NCBI GenBank assembly: GCA_905181965.1 | Contig: CAJIZY010000003.1 | Span: 154,717 to 218,716 of the forward strand | DNA from: Akkermansiaceae bacterium | Lineage (GTDB): Bacteria > Verrucomicrobiota > Verrucomicrobiia > Verrucomicrobiales > Akkermansiaceae | Length of the DNA stretch: 64,000 bases | Direction: 5' to 3' | Shown here: piece after piece, positions 1 through 10,900 of the stretch | How the letters are laid out: each line of letters starts with the position of its first letter | Numbering within the stretch: position 1 is the stretch's first letter | Translations under genes and position numbers: made by a program | Notes under the pieces: model-generated | Seen by the model: only the letters and a program-made list of their open reading frames with translations | The model's database searches: none | What the model was told of the DNA's origin: nothing

Positions 1-109
1 AAGAATGAAACGCTGCTAAAAGTGAAAAATCATTAAATGAAATGATCACTTTAATAGGCATATATTCCAACTCCCTCCCTTTTCCTTCAAAAGAAAATTC
101 CTACTAGTT

Positions 110-1099
110 ATGAAACTCACAAACTCGCTTGTTTCTCTAACCTTTCTCTTGGCATCCTTGGCTCAAGCCAATCTGATCGCTTACTGGCCTTTTGACGATC
201 TAACTGGAGAGGTTGCGGAAGATGTCATCGGGGGATATCACGGAACGCTCATCGGTGGAACTTGGCTTGAACCAGGCAAGGTAGGCGCAAGCGCTTTAGA
301 GGGGGCAGGCGCCGATGAAATCTTGTGTCCCGCAGAGGCCATCTCAACCACCGAGGATCTCACGCTAGCTTGGTGGATGATCGATAACCAAGGCAGTTGG
401 GGAACCATTATGGATAAGTCTTTCACTGATAGCACCTCAGGTTTCGATATTTTGGTTCGCCCAACGGGTACTGAAGACAGCCCGCTTCGCTTTCGGATCG
501 GTGGTTGGCAGGCCTATGGCGGATGGGGAACTGAATGCCGGCTTCCTGCTGGTGCTTACGAGGATGGGGAATGGGTTCATATCGTCTGTGTTTATGACAG
601 CACTACTGACACCGCTAGCATCTACGTGAATGGCAAATTACCCGAAAACGGAACCCTTAATCCAAAAACCGGGATCGCTGGCGAGGGCGGATATTGTGAA
701 GGGGTAAACAACACCACCGCTCCGCTCTATCTTCGAGGTGGGAAGGAAACCTTCACGGGGATTCTTGATGATGTCGCGATGTGGGACAGACCACTTAGCC
801 CCGAAGAAATTACAACAGTTTTTACCAGTGGTCCTCTTGCGGTCGAAAGGCCTGCCAAGGAACTCGCTGTTACCTCATTTGATCTCTCCGAAATCACGGG
901 CGAATTCACTCTCACTTGGAACTCCAACATAGGGGAACTCTATGCCGTCAAATATTCGACAGATCTCATCAACTGGGATGCCGACCTTGATGATGGAATT
1001 CTTGCCGATGAGGGTGAAACCACCTCAAAAACTTTTAAGCTTACTAACCTCGATAATCCGAAAGCCCTCTACTTCCGGATCGAAAAACAAGAGGAATAA
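110..1099 (+). CDS. Secreted LamG (concanavalin A-like) domain protein
   Basis: The 329-residue product starts with a signal peptide (about residues 1-20, ending near AQA-N). A LamG/concanavalin A-like jelly roll fills about residues 25-245; typical strands are seen around AYWPFDD, VHIVCVYD, ASIYVNG and ILDDVAMWDRPLSPEEI. The last 75 residues form a small C-terminal module of the YAVKYSTDLINWD type, which is common at the ends of verrucomicrobial secreted proteins. LamG domains bind carbohydrate or protein; no catalytic residues are recognisable, so a binding or structural role in the envelope is inferred. The gene stands alone, 177 bases before the inositol locus on the same strand. The ATG at 110 is the only start that keeps the signal peptide. 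Confidence 0.85.
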   Translation: MKLTNSLVSLTFLLASLAQANLIAYWPFDDLTGEVAEDVIGGYHGTLIGGTWLEPGKVGASALEGAGADEILCPAEAISTTEDLTLAWWMIDNQGSWGTIMDKSFTDSTSGFDILVRPTGTEDSPLRFRIGGWQAYGGWGTECRLPAGAYEDGEWVHIVCVYDSTTDTASIYVNGKLPENGTLNPKTGIAGEGGYCEGVNNTTAPLYLRGGKETFTGILDDVAMWDRPLSPEEITTVFTSGPLAVERPAKELAVTSFDLSEITGEFTLTWNSNIGELYAVKYSTDLINWDADLDDGILADEGETTSKTFKLTNLDNPKALYFRIEKQEE

Positions 1100-1276
1100 C
1101 TTGAACACGGGCTTACGAAATATCAATGGGGGTAGGTAGGAATCGATTGATTCTCGGTTAGTACAGGTCATTATTTACGAACCTTTTCTCTAGAAGAAAT
1201 TAGATCCCCCTTTCCAGCGCAAGCTTCCCTCCGGAATTGACTTCCTAGCAAGTTCCTGAAATTGCATCATCTAGCG

Positions 1277-2857
1277 ATGCAAGTCTTTATCACCTTCATA
1301 GGTTTTACCGCTTTCGTAGCATTCTACTCGTGGTTTCGCTTGCGGAAAGAGGAGCTTTCTACCCAAGATGGATACTTCTTAGGTGGTCGAAGCCTGACCG
1401 GTGTCGTGATCGCTGGCTCGATGCTCTTAACCAATATTTCGACCGAACATTTGATCGGGATGAATGGGAGCGCTTATAAAAATGGGTTCATCATCATCGC
1501 GTGGGAAGTCACTTCAGCATTAGCCTTAGTCGTGGCAGCCACCTACTTTTTACCCACCTATCTAAAAATGGGATTAACCACTATCCCACAATATCTTGAA
1601 GAACGATTTGATGCCACTACCCGGACAATGGTTGCCTTGTTTTTGCTCGTTTCTTTCGTGGTCACTCTATTACCTATCGTTCTTTACACGGGAGCTATCA
1701 ATTTAGAGAGCATCTTTAACATCTCTGGAACTTTTGGGATCAGCCAGTCGGCAGCGTTATGGTACACCGTTTTAGCGATTGGCTGCGTAGGTTCATGCTA
1801 TGCTATTTTTGGGGGCCTCAAAGCGGTCGCCTATAGTGACACTATCAATGCCATAGGATTATTTTTAGGAGGATTATTAGTTCCGATTTTGGCGCTATGG
1901 AATATCGGGGATGGTAACGTCTGGGGAGGCTTAGTGAAAGTCTATGAGCGTTGCCCCGAAAAATTTAATGTGGTGGGGGCCTCAGATTCGGCATTACCTT
2001 TCGGGACTTTGTTCACTGGATTGGTGATTAACCAACTCTATTTCTGGGGGATGAACCAAACCATCATTCAACGTGCCCTGGGTGCAAAATCTTTGGTAGA
2101 GGCCCAAAAAGGGCTCTTAATCACGGGGTTGTTAAAAATATTTGTCCCAGTGATCATCGTTCTACCTGGGGTGATTGGTTTCTATTATTTTGGAGAACGG
2201 TTTTTTGGTGACCAAGATCTCATTTATCCAGAACTGATCAAGAAGGTCCTCCCTTTAAGTTTCGTAGGATTTTTTGCGGCGGTTGTGATGGGCGCGGTCC
2301 TCAGCACGTTTAACAGTGTTTTAAATAGCACCGCGACCATCTTTAGCATGGGAATCTATAAGAGACTCATGAATCCCGGGGCAAATGATCGCCAAATGGT
2401 GCGCGCAGGGAAGACCGTTTCCATTATTCTTGCGGTCATCGCGATTTTAACAGCTCCCTTGGTAGCGGGAGCTCCAGACGGGCTCTACGACCTCCTTCAA
2501 CAACTCAATGGGATCTTCTTTATTCCTATTGCTTCTGTAATGCTCGCTGGATTGTTCCTGCCCAAAATCTCAGCTCAAGGAGCGAAAGCCGCATTGTTTG
2601 TGGGACTTGCGTTTTACATCAGTGCCGAATTCATTTTTAAGGTCGAAATCCATTTTGTTCATATTTGGGGCATTGAGTTTGTTTTAAATATGGTCGTGAT
2701 GTTTGTCGTAACGCATTTTTATCCCAATAAGAACCCATTCCAACCGAAGGACAAAGGACTTGTGGAAATTGAAGAATGGAAATACACAAAAGTGTTTAGC
2801 AGCTTTTTGGTCTTACTCATTGTGGGGATTTATATTTGGCTAGGCTGGCTCATCTAG
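1277..2857 (+). CDS. Sodium:solute symporter (SSS family), probable inositol importer
   Basis: This 526-residue integral membrane protein has about 13-14 hydrophobic segments and the overall pattern of the solute:sodium symporter (SGLT-like) family, including the early DGYFLGGRSL segment and the conserved helix AVLSTFNSVLNSTATI. It should couple inward sodium flow to uptake of a sugar, polyol or similar solute. A TTG at 1262 would add five residues; the ATG at 1277 is preferred because the first membrane helix begins right there. The next gene, 85 bases downstream, is a myo-inositol oxygenase and the third is an IolG-like dehydrogenase, so myo-inositol is the best substrate guess. That specificity is inferred from context only. 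Confidence 0.88.
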   Translation: MQVFITFIGFTAFVAFYSWFRLRKEELSTQDGYFLGGRSLTGVVIAGSMLLTNISTEHLIGMNGSAYKNGFIIIAWEVTSALALVVAATYFLPTYLKMGLTTIPQYLEERFDATTRTMVALFLLVSFVVTLLPIVLYTGAINLESIFNISGTFGISQSAALWYTVLAIGCVGSCYAIFGGLKAVAYSDTINAIGLFLGGLLVPILALWNIGDGNVWGGLVKVYERCPEKFNVVGASDSALPFGTLFTGLVINQLYFWGMNQTIIQRALGAKSLVEAQKGLLITGLLKIFVPVIIVLPGVIGFYYFGERFFGDQDLIYPELIKKVLPLSFVGFFAAVVMGAVLSTFNSVLNSTATIFSMGIYKRLMNPGANDRQMVRAGKTVSIILAVIAILTAPLVAGAPDGLYDLLQQLNGIFFIPIASVMLAGLFLPKISAQGAKAALFVGLAFYISAEFIFKVEIHFVHIWGIEFVLNMVVMFVVTHFYPNKNPFQPKDKGLVEIEEWKYTKVFSSFLVLLIVGIYIWLGWLI

Positions 2858-2942
2858 TTAGTGCCTCCCCGAGGAATCTCTCCTAATTACAAAATCCTCC
2901 CAGAGCGTTATCGTCCCAATTTTAACGCCCGTAGCCCCCAGC

Positions 2943-3800
2943 ATGAAAAACCTAAAAGATAAAACCCCTGATATTGAAGACCTCTGGGAGGAGGATTTGC
3001 GTAGTCGCTATCCTGAAAATGGAGAGAAAGGGAACGACGAATTTCGAGATTATAGCGATCCGGCAAGAGATACAGTGCGGGAGTTTTACCGCCTAAATCA
3101 TCTTTATCAGAACTATGACTTCGTTCTTCAGAAAAAAGAGCAATATACGAAACTCAAGAAACGGAAGATGAGCCTGTGGGAGGCTGTTGAATTCTTGAAC
3201 ACCCTCGTCGATGATTCTGATCCTGATACTGATTTGGATCAAACTCAGCACTTGTTGCAGACCTCCGAAGCGATCCGGGCTGACGGTCATCCTGATTGGT
3301 TTATCCTAACCGGTTTTCTACATGACCTCGGCAAGATTCTCTGCCTCTTTGGCGAGCCGCAATGGGCAGTCGTGGGAGATACTTTCCCAGTGGGATGTCA
3401 GTTTTCACGATCCATTGTTTACCCCGAATTCTTCAAGGAAAATTCCGATTTTCACGACCCACGTTTTAACACAAAATATGGGATTTATGAGCCAAATTGT
3501 GGCCTCGATAAGGTCCAGCTTTCATGGGGTCATGACGAATATTTATACTACGTTCTTAAGGAGTATTTACCTGAACCTGCTTTGTATATGATCCGCTATC
3601 ACTCGTTTTACGCACAGCATAAAGAAGGAGCATATGACCATTTAATGAATGAACATGATCATTCACTCTTTAAATGGGTTAAGCGTTTTAATCCTTATGA
3701 TCTCTATTCCAAGTCACCAGTCCCTCCCAATGTTGCGGAATTAAGACCCTTTTACGAGGACCTTGCTGCCAAGTATCTGCCCGATACGATTGCATTTTAA
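2943..3800 (+). CDS. Myo-inositol oxygenase (MIOX)
   Basis: MIOX is a non-heme di-iron enzyme that uses oxygen to cleave myo-inositol to D-glucuronate. The 285-residue length equals the animal and plant enzyme. All six metal ligands known from mouse MIOX can be placed: H103 in DQTQH, H127-D128 in FLHDLGK, H197 in SWGHDEY, H220 in IRYHSFY and D253 in NPYDLY. Other family blocks are present, including [17 protein letters not shown] and the SIVYPEFF segment. There is no signal peptide, so it is cytoplasmic. It lies between a sodium symporter and an IolG-like dehydrogenase on the same strand. MIOX is best known from eukaryotes and is uncommon in bacteria. Family assignment is firm; activity is inferred from intact ligands. 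Confidence 0.95.
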   Translation: MKNLKDKTPDIEDLWEEDLRSRYPENGEKGNDEFRDYSDPARDTVREFYRLNHLYQNYDFVLQKKEQYTKLKKRKMSLWEAVEFLNTLVDDSDPDTDLDQTQHLLQTSEAIRADGHPDWFILTGFLHDLGKILCLFGEPQWAVVGDTFPVGCQFSRSIVYPEFFKENSDFHDPRFNTKYGIYEPNCGLDKVQLSWGHDEYLYYVLKEYLPEPALYMIRYHSFYAQHKEGAYDHLMNEHDHSLFKWVKRFNPYDLYSKSPVPPNVAELRPFYEDLAAKYLPDTIAF

Positions 3801-3838
3801 ATGCAAAGAGTGATACCTTAAGATGACGCGCAAATAGA

Positions 3839-4873
3839 ATGAAAAAAAGCACCAAGGTTTGTATTGTGGGGCTCGGAAGAGCCGGTCGTTTCCACTTAGC
3901 TTCGATTAAGAAACTTGATTCTATTGAGTTGAAGTATGTTGTTGATCCAGCCCTCTCAACACGGGATGACATTGTTCAAAATAATGATTTCATTTTACTA
4001 GAAGACATTGAAGAAGCGCTAGCAGATGACGAGCTTGATGCCGCGATTATCTCACCGCCCACCCAGTTTCATTTTGATTGTGTGACTCGATTCTTAAAAG
4101 CTGGCAAACATGTCTTCACCGAAAAGCCTCTTGGAAGATCCCTTGCTGAAATCCAAACCTGCTTTGAACTTTCAGCTAAGCAAGAAAAGGCGTTATTTTT
4201 AGGATTCCAAAGACGATATGACCGAAATTTCCGTGCTCTTAAATCAAAGGTTGAAACCCTGGAGCCAATAAAAATTATTAAGACAAGCTCGCGAGACAAC
4301 CCCCAACCTTCACTAGATTACCTAAAGATTTCAGGTAATATTTTCCACGACATGTTGATACATGATTTCGACATGTTGATCTTTCTTTTAGGAAACGAAC
4401 CTCCCATTTCGGTTTTTGCCTATGGCCACGCTTACGATGAAGACATCCGGAAGATTCCAGATCTCGATACCGTAATGGTGATTCTTAAATATAAGACAGG
4501 TTTGATTTGCTCAATCGATACAAGCCGGAACGCTATTTATGGATATGACCAGCGGCTAGAAATCTTTGGTGAGGGAGGCATGGCGATCGCTGAAAATGAG
4601 AGGAATCATACGGTGCAAATGCACACTTCACAGGGAATGGAGGTTCCAGCGATCAATGAGTCATTCCCAGAGCGATACAAAGAAGCTTATACTGCTGAGA
4701 TCGAGGATTTTACCAAAGCGCTTTCCCAAGGCCGATTAACAAACATTCCTCGGAATGAATGTATTTTAGGTCATTTGCTTGCTAATGCGGCCCATCGATC
4801 TATTGAGACCGGTGCTCCCGTTGATTTTGAGGATTATTTAGCGTCCCAGGGCGTTGATTTGCGCGAGACCTAG
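3839..4873 (+). CDS. Gfo/Idh/MocA oxidoreductase, IolG-like inositol dehydrogenase
   Basis: The 344-residue protein has the N-terminal Rossmann fold with dinucleotide motif GLGRAG (11-16) and the family motif EKPLG (95-99). K96, D171 and H175 sit at the spacing of the catalytic Lys/Asp/His set of Bacillus inositol 2-dehydrogenase, and HDMLIHDFDML is the typical IolG segment. It probably oxidises a hydroxyl of inositol or a related cyclitol or sugar acid with NAD. It begins 38 bases after the MIOX stop on the same strand, so co-transcription is likely. The locus therefore encodes two alternative entry reactions for inositol, dehydrogenation and ring-opening oxygenation, unless this enzyme acts on a later product. 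Exact substrate is unknown. Confidence 0.85.
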   Translation: MKKSTKVCIVGLGRAGRFHLASIKKLDSIELKYVVDPALSTRDDIVQNNDFILLEDIEEALADDELDAAIISPPTQFHFDCVTRFLKAGKHVFTEKPLGRSLAEIQTCFELSAKQEKALFLGFQRRYDRNFRALKSKVETLEPIKIIKTSSRDNPQPSLDYLKISGNIFHDMLIHDFDMLIFLLGNEPPISVFAYGHAYDEDIRKIPDLDTVMVILKYKTGLICSIDTSRNAIYGYDQRLEIFGEGGMAIAENERNHTVQMHTSQGMEVPAINESFPERYKEAYTAEIEDFTKALSQGRLTNIPRNECILGHLLANAAHRSIETGAPVDFEDYLASQGVDLRET

Positions 4874-4908
4874 GCCCCTTAGAGGTGGTGCGGAACCATT
4901 TGGCCCTA

Positions 4909-5973
4909 TTAATCCACCAATTCTTGATAAACCTTTTCAACGAGATCAACCATCCTGGCTAGGGAGAAATCTTGATAGACTTCCTCACTCAAATTCTGAG
5001 TTTCATGGCACACCTTATCCAACTCGCGTAACACAGACAGAATTTCCGCAAGGAGCGGTTCAGGCTCAAACTCATAAAAAAGACGGCCCACAAAGTTATC
5101 CGCTTTTAGAATTTTATAGTTTTCCCGCGAAACCACTGGGGCCCAATACGCAGAATTTACCGGAATCACTGGTATTCCGAGCGCCAGCGATTCGATCGCA
5201 ACTCGACCCACCCCCAATGTCAGCGAAGTCTCCTTAAAAAGGGGGACAAGTGATGGCAGGAAACCATGAAAAACTACCGACTGCTCTGAGGATCCCGTGA
5301 AGGGTTTAGCAACTTCCTGCACCTCCACTAGCCGGTTCCCATCGCCAGCAATATGCAATTTCGCATTTGGGAATTGACGCAGCAACGAAGGCCAAACCTT
5401 TTTCAAAATGATAATCAAAGCCTGGCCATGACGCCGATCTACCCGACTTGCATAAAGCAGATTCAAACCCTGAATCTTGTCTCTCAAGGCCCCACGGTCT
5501 TCTAGAGCCAGCCCATTATAAATCACGCAGCATTTTTCCCGAATTACATCTCTCTCTCTCAGAGTGCTTAACCGATTCGGAGCAACGACAATCATCCTGT
5601 CAATCCAACGACGCATGAAAGCAGGACGAGAATCTAATGATATCCGACCATGGATCGTCGCTACAGAAGAAATACCAGTGAGAATTTTCACAATCGCTGA
5701 AATTAGGATCGGTAGCCGCTGATGCCCATGGATGATTTCGATCTTCTCAGACCGAATGAGTTTCCTCACTTTAGAAACAGCCCCCAATAATCCAAAATCA
5801 GTGAAGCGATGCTGGATAAAGGTTACTTCGGCATTCAGGCACTCGACCTGCCGGCCTGATCCCGACATGACAAAGACTCGATGCCCGGCTTCTGCCAGCC
5901 CGTTCGCCAACTCCCGGACGTGCACCTCGGTCCCACCAAGATCAAAATTTTTCACCAAAAGTAGGACCTTCAT
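4909..5973 (-). CDS. Glycosyltransferase family 4-type protein
   Basis: The 354-residue cytoplasmic protein has a GT-B fold. The N-terminal half starts with the GGTE loop (LGGTEVHVRELANGL, about 14-28) that binds the acceptor side in GT4 enzymes; the C-terminal half carries the nucleotide-sugar site around LLYASRVDRRHG, LHIAGDG and AIESLALGIPVI. In the usual EX7E motif only the second glutamate is visible; the first position is leucine here, which is seen in divergent members but leaves activity less certain. It probably transfers a sugar to a lipid or polysaccharide acceptor. It converges on the inositol locus, with only 35 bases between the stops, and has no linked polysaccharide-assembly genes. 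Confidence 0.85.
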   Translation of the reverse strand: MKVLLLVKNFDLGGTEVHVRELANGLAEAGHRVFVMSGSGRQVECLNAEVTFIQHRFTDFGLLGAVSKVRKLIRSEKIEIIHGHQRLPILISAIVKILTGISSVATIHGRISLDSRPAFMRRWIDRMIVVAPNRLSTLRERDVIREKCCVIYNGLALEDRGALRDKIQGLNLLYASRVDRRHGQALIIILKKVWPSLLRQFPNAKLHIAGDGNRLVEVQEVAKPFTGSSEQSVVFHGFLPSLVPLFKETSLTLGVGRVAIESLALGIPVIPVNSAYWAPVVSRENYKILKADNFVGRLFYEFEPEPLLAEILSVLRELDKVCHETQNLSEEVYQDFSLARMVDLVEKVYQELVD

Positions 5974-6306
5974 ATTTCAATAGGCCAGAGCCCTCTTTGC
6001 ACTCCCTGACTCCTCCACTTCTTGGTCATTCCGGTTTATGCTGCAAACTTTCTTTTTATAACCCCAGCATTCACAATGATGGTGATGCTCCAACGCCTTT
6101 CGTCTTCTAAGCAGCCTCATGTTACGACGGTTCTTCAAAATAGATCACCCTTCAAGTTCAAACGAGAATTTAGCGCTACCCCCGAGCTTATTTGACATAA
6201 GCTTCGAGCCCTCTGGAAGATCACTACCACCTACTTGCGGTGCGCGTATCAAAAAACTAAATAATCCCTCCAATCCAGATTTAGCCTTGGAATCTTATGC
6301 TCGATT
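5974..6306. other. Intergenic stretch without a supported gene
   Basis: These 333 bases lie upstream of the leftward glycosyltransferase and downstream of the leftward metalloprotease. A rightward open frame from 6119 runs into the antisense of the protease tail and resembles no family, so it is not called. The only structure I see is the short inverted repeat at 6184-6204. The glycosyltransferase promoter must lie here, but no convincing -35/-10 pair stands out. Confidence 0.6.
6184..6204. repeat. Short inverted repeat
   Basis: GAGCTTAT and ATAAGCTT flank the 5-base loop TTGAC, giving a 7-bp perfect stem plus one G-T closing pair. It lies about 100 bases beyond the stop of the metalloprotease gene on the minus strand. 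There is no T-run on either side, so a factor-independent terminator is not supported; it could be chance or an operator-like site. Confidence 0.3.
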
Positions 6307-7911
6307 TTACTCTTGTTCTATCCGTAATCGAACAAACCAGTCAGAATTTGAATTAGAAGGCGGTGTGAGGCGAACTATTACCGATTCTGTTCCATCTCCA
6401 TTATCGACCGGCCCTCTCTCCACTTGCATTGCCAAAGAAGCACTCGCCGAAGTCCAAGGGATCAGATTATTGGATACTTGCACCATATAATTGAGCCCAT
6501 AAATCGAATAACCATTCCCGGTCTCTCCTGAGGCATCTCCTGGATTAATACCGCGCAAACGGCGGTAGGTGAACAGAAGGTCTCCCGGTGTGATCGAATC
6601 TTCAACGAGTGTCGAAATAGCGGCATCTCCTCCTTTCTCAGGATTACCTCCAGTGGCATATTCCATGAGATTACACACCCCATCGAAATCCGGATCTGCC
6701 AACGCCGCCTCATCAATGAGAGTATAATCTGTAATCCACTGAGCATAACCCTGCGTATGACCCTGCGCCGCTTCCACAAGAACCGTGATTTCATCGACCT
6801 CGCCACTTTCTGTTTCAAGGCTCAAGACATGAGTCCCCGCCTGATCAAAAAGCACCGAAGAGCTCAGATTTTCATCATCTCCAAAAGTCACTGTGCCCGG
6901 GCCAGATTTCCTCGTCCACTTCACACGCCCTAAAGGTAACCCGCTCGCCCGCGTTCCATCCAAAGTTAGATCAAAGGCAAGGTCCGAACTCGTTTGCGAC
7001 CGTTGATGGACTTCCACTGCGATCACATTTTCCCCGGCCACTAGATCCAACGGATTGAGCTCCCGATCGAAAAACGTTTTCTCGTCATCTCCTCCAACCG
7101 TATCCTTTGCTGGGGTGGAATAAGTGACTTCTCCGGGATCCATATTGATGCGCTCTACTTCATTCCCATTCAGATAAATCACTGCCCCATCATCAACGAG
7201 GAGACTTGTAGTCAGTGCTGAATAATCAGCCGGATCATTGAGATGAAATCTCCGCCGGAAATAAGTTGTGATCTGTTTTTGATCGTCTACTCCGCCGTAA
7301 CTAACCTTGGTGATCTCATCGTCGTCTCCATAACCAAACTTCGCTAATCCGACCTGCCAATCTCCATCAAGATACGGCAAACCTTTCCAGCCGACTGTCG
7401 GGGCAAAGCCCTGATCATCAAACTTCCAGTAATCTCCTGCTGCCACAAATTGTTGCCGCGATTGAATCAGCCCAGCTAAGTTTGTCTTGGTATTAACAAC
7501 CACTGTCACATCAAGACCTGCATCAGGAACCTCAACTACCGCCAATTCATCATCAATGATTGTGATCGAAGCGACTCCTTCCGATCCCACAGCAAACAAG
7601 TCAGTGGCGACCGGTGTTACAAAAATTGCCTCACGTCCTTCTCTTAGCGAATCATCGATGATCGAAACCTCAAAATCTACACTCGCCTGCCCTGCTGGTA
7701 TGATCACACTCTCGGGCACTCCTGAAAAGTCAACCCCGCTAATTGCATCGCCGCTCACCACCAACGAGACCTCAAAAGCCTCTTCTATCGAGCCGGATCG
7801 CGTGACTTCAACGGTGGAAGTCGCAGCGCCATTCTCCCAGAGAAATCCGTCGAGAGCTGCAATCGAGACAACATTATCCGAAGCAACCGAAATCAACGCC
7901 GTAGCCTCCAC
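6307..7911 (-). CDS. C-terminal part of a frameshifted secreted metalloprotease (Calx-beta and DDG-YLNG modules)
   Basis: This 534-residue open frame is the continuation, in another phase, of the protease frame at 7893-11552. It opens with VEATALISVASDN, which joins naturally onto the upstream PGSYTVMAT if one base is restored near 7920-7923. It holds a Calx-beta-like domain (FLWENGAATSTVEV through SIIDDSLREGREAIFV, about 20-110), then a galactose-binding-like module with VDDGAVIYLNGNEVE, then a verrucomicrobial C-terminal module (NYMVQVSNNLIPW) ending at the stop. It has no signal peptide or ribosome binding site of its own, so separate expression is unlikely. The whole gene, 6307-11552 plus one base, would encode 1748 residues. 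Confidence 0.8.
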   Translation of the reverse strand: MEATALISVASDNVVSIAALDGFLWENGAATSTVEVTRSGSIEEAFEVSLVVSGDAISGVDFSGVPESVIIPAGQASVDFEVSIIDDSLREGREAIFVTPVATDLFAVGSEGVASITIIDDELAVVEVPDAGLDVTVVVNTKTNLAGLIQSRQQFVAAGDYWKFDDQGFAPTVGWKGLPYLDGDWQVGLAKFGYGDDDEITKVSYGGVDDQKQITTYFRRRFHLNDPADYSALTTSLLVDDGAVIYLNGNEVERINMDPGEVTYSTPAKDTVGGDDEKTFFDRELNPLDLVAGENVIAVEVHQRSQTSSDLAFDLTLDGTRASGLPLGRVKWTRKSGPGTVTFGDDENLSSSVLFDQAGTHVLSLETESGEVDEITVLVEAAQGHTQGYAQWITDYTLIDEAALADPDFDGVCNLMEYATGGNPEKGGDAAISTLVEDSITPGDLLFTYRRLRGINPGDASGETGNGYSIYGLNYMVQVSNNLIPWTSASASLAMQVERGPVDNGDGTESVIVRLTPPSNSNSDWFVRLRIEQE

Positions 7912-10900
7912 CCCATCGGAAACGTGGCCATCACCGTATAACTGCCGGGAGAGCTTGCGGTAAAAACACCATCAATGGAAATACTCGCACCAGCCGGATT
8001 CACCGCCCAGGTCGGGGACACCATCGAAAGGCTCCGCGCCGCACTCAGTTCAAGATCGAAACTCAAGTCACCGCTGTCGACATCCTCCTGATGAATCTCC
8101 GCCGCGAGAATATTCTCCCCCTCCACCAACAATTCCGGGTCAACTGCAAAATGAATTAGAATCTCCTCGTAGGTCGATGAAATTTCATTCCACGCTTCAG
8201 TTCCGGAACTCACGGTTCCCAACGTCAAATTATCACGAGCAATCTCAGAGCCATTCAAGAAGACCCGCACACCATCATCCCGCTTCACCGACAACTTCAA
8301 TCGTGATACTTCGCTCACATCCGTCACCGAAAACCTCCGGCGAAACCAAGTCGTAGTGTGCTTGTCAGCAGCATTTGAACCATAACTCACCACCGTCGCT
8401 TGGCTGTCACCATAACCCAACTCGGCCACGCCAGACGCCCAAGCCGAGTCATCAAAACTTTCATCCATCCAACTTGTCCCCGGATTCACTCCGGTATCAA
8501 GATAGTTCCAAGTATCGCCCATTGGCACAAAAACACTCTCAGCTTGAGTATTGTTCCAAACTTGTGCTGTAAGCTGCACCGGGGTCGCAACATCGGACAA
8601 AGTATACCGAGGCGTCACCGTTAAGACTCGGGTAGGCGCTCGAGGAACCACTGACCGATGACCCCAAAAATCTACCCCTTCAAGATCCGGACGAGGCGTG
8701 ACAGGCATTGCCATCGATGATTGAAAAACCTCCCCATCTTGCATCGCCTTAATTGTGATTTGCGACGCAGTCGAAAGACCTGCCAAAAGATACGTCCCGT
8801 CCTCCATCGTGATTGATTGTTGATCCGAACCTTCCACGGAGACCCGCGCTCCCGCTACTGGCAGGCCGCCTTGCAAAACACGTCCACTCACCACTCCGTT
8901 GCTAGAGGGGTTTCCCACTTTAACCAAGACCCGATCTCTAGAGATACCCCCTTTACGATCCGAGCATGTCACCGTCACCGCATACCAGCCCACCCTGCTC
9001 CATCGACGACTCGCATTCGCCTGATTCAGACCTTCCGGTGCAAATTCATTTCCAATATCGTAATCCCATGCATACGCCAGCGCATCGCCGTCCGGATCAC
9101 TTCCATTCGCCGTAAAAGCGACCTCCTGGCCCACCGACACAGCTAAAGTATTTGCCGTAAGAGAAACCGTCGGGGACCGATTCGTCCCTCCTTCAAAAAC
9201 CGCTGACAATTTTGGCTGAATCAAAAAGTCCGAACTTGCCGAACCATTGTTCAAGCCATGAATCGCGAGGACATTCTCCCCCGGCACAAGAGCCGCCAGA
9301 CCCACATCGACAATGAATTCTTGATAATCTTCCGCCAGACTGTCCCTGCGGTTTCTAGCGGCACCAGAATCCCATTCTAGAGACCCCGGAGCATTATCCT
9401 CCGCGATTTTCACTCCATTCAAATAAGCTACGAAGCCATCGTCATATCGCATCCTTAGTTTCAGCGAGGAAATATTAGCAAGATCAAGTTCCTCATTGAT
9501 ATTAAATGGGATACGAATGTAACAAGACTCGCTGTTGTTTCTCATCGACGTTCTTACATCCACCCCAAAATAAGGGAGGTAGTTTGAATTAGTATCGTAG
9601 CCCACTCCCAACAATCCTGAGAAAGGCCAGCCACTGTCATCGAAATTCAGGGCCGTCCAGTCGGTTCCCGTTGCTGTCAGGGAATCGGGAACGATGGCAG
9701 TGCAATCGTCATTTTCACCTACAAGTGGCACTTCGTTTCCCGTCGCCAGATGGACGTGAACATCAATATACTCATTGGGTGCGGTTCCACCACGTGCAAC
9801 CGGGGTAACGCTCACATTGCTTTCCGAATCGGTATAAGTCCGCCCTATCAAGAGAGGAGCATCCCACTTATCGCTATTATCTCGAGTCGTAGAGCCACTT
9901 CCTACCGACCCTTCATCGGAGTAGGGAGTCATGTCCAACAAGGTGCTTGTCCCTCCACCACTACCTGACCAATTAAATAGAATCCCGTTCAACAAAAAAT
10001 CATTATCAGAATTTCGATTGGGCTGGCGCCAAGCCGTCCGATAGCTCAACCAATATTTTGGGTACAGTCCCCCTGAGGGAATCCGAATCGCCCGAAGTCC
10101 CGTGACGTCTTGATCGTCATTTTGGTATAGCCGATATGTCCCCGATTGATCACCCGTGGTAATATCGACAATGTCACTGTCAGTGACCCAGTCCAAGCGC
10201 CACTTTTCATGCACCGTGAAATGCGGTAAAGCCGGATTGTTCATGTCACTTCCATTTTGCGCACTCATCACACTAAACCGATGTCCATACTCTATCCGGC
10301 CGGCACCATTGCTCGGGGTCGCTCCACGCGGGCTGAGATCGCTCGTATAGTTGTAGTAAGCATGCGATAATCCCAAGTTATGCCCAAACTCGTGACCCGA
10401 CGTCCGCAACGAAGTGTAACCTTTTTGATGGTGACTTTTTCTTCCACCCACCTGCGCTATTCCGGCATAACCACCAATTCCACCATCCGAAATAATGGTG
10501 TAGAAATCATAATTCCGATAGTCCCAGTCCAACCCCTTTGATTCCCCAAGAATAATCGCAGCAGCGCGTGCTTCGTCCATCATCTTACCCAGCCCCTGCT
10601 CGACATAACCCGACTTGTTTTCTGCCAAAGTGATAACGTCTGGAAAGACCGTAGTGACATTCAGTTTCCCATATGACGCAATGCGGTAATGCTCAGCAAC
10701 ATCGTCCTGATGACTCTGCGCTGTTGCTAGAGAAACCGGCTCATACCCTAGGTCCTGATCCGCAAAGCGAACTCGTAAATAAAGGATTCTCTTGCTACCC
10801 TCTGTCCACGTGCTTTCTGCTATCAAAGATTCACTAGCCCGGACTACCGCTGGCCCCGGAACATTTTCATCCGCCACTGTCTTTGCGATGTAAAAATCAA

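Noticed and set aside
1..109. A promoter in the AT-rich leader before the LamG gene
   Set aside because: The region is AT-rich and has a weak 6-bp inverted repeat, but no -35/-10 pair stands out above background.
6119..6490. A rightward 123-residue frame partly in the 5974-6306 gap
   Set aside because: Its second half is antisense to the protease tail, it has no signal, motif or plausible ribosome binding site, and composition looks like shadow coding.
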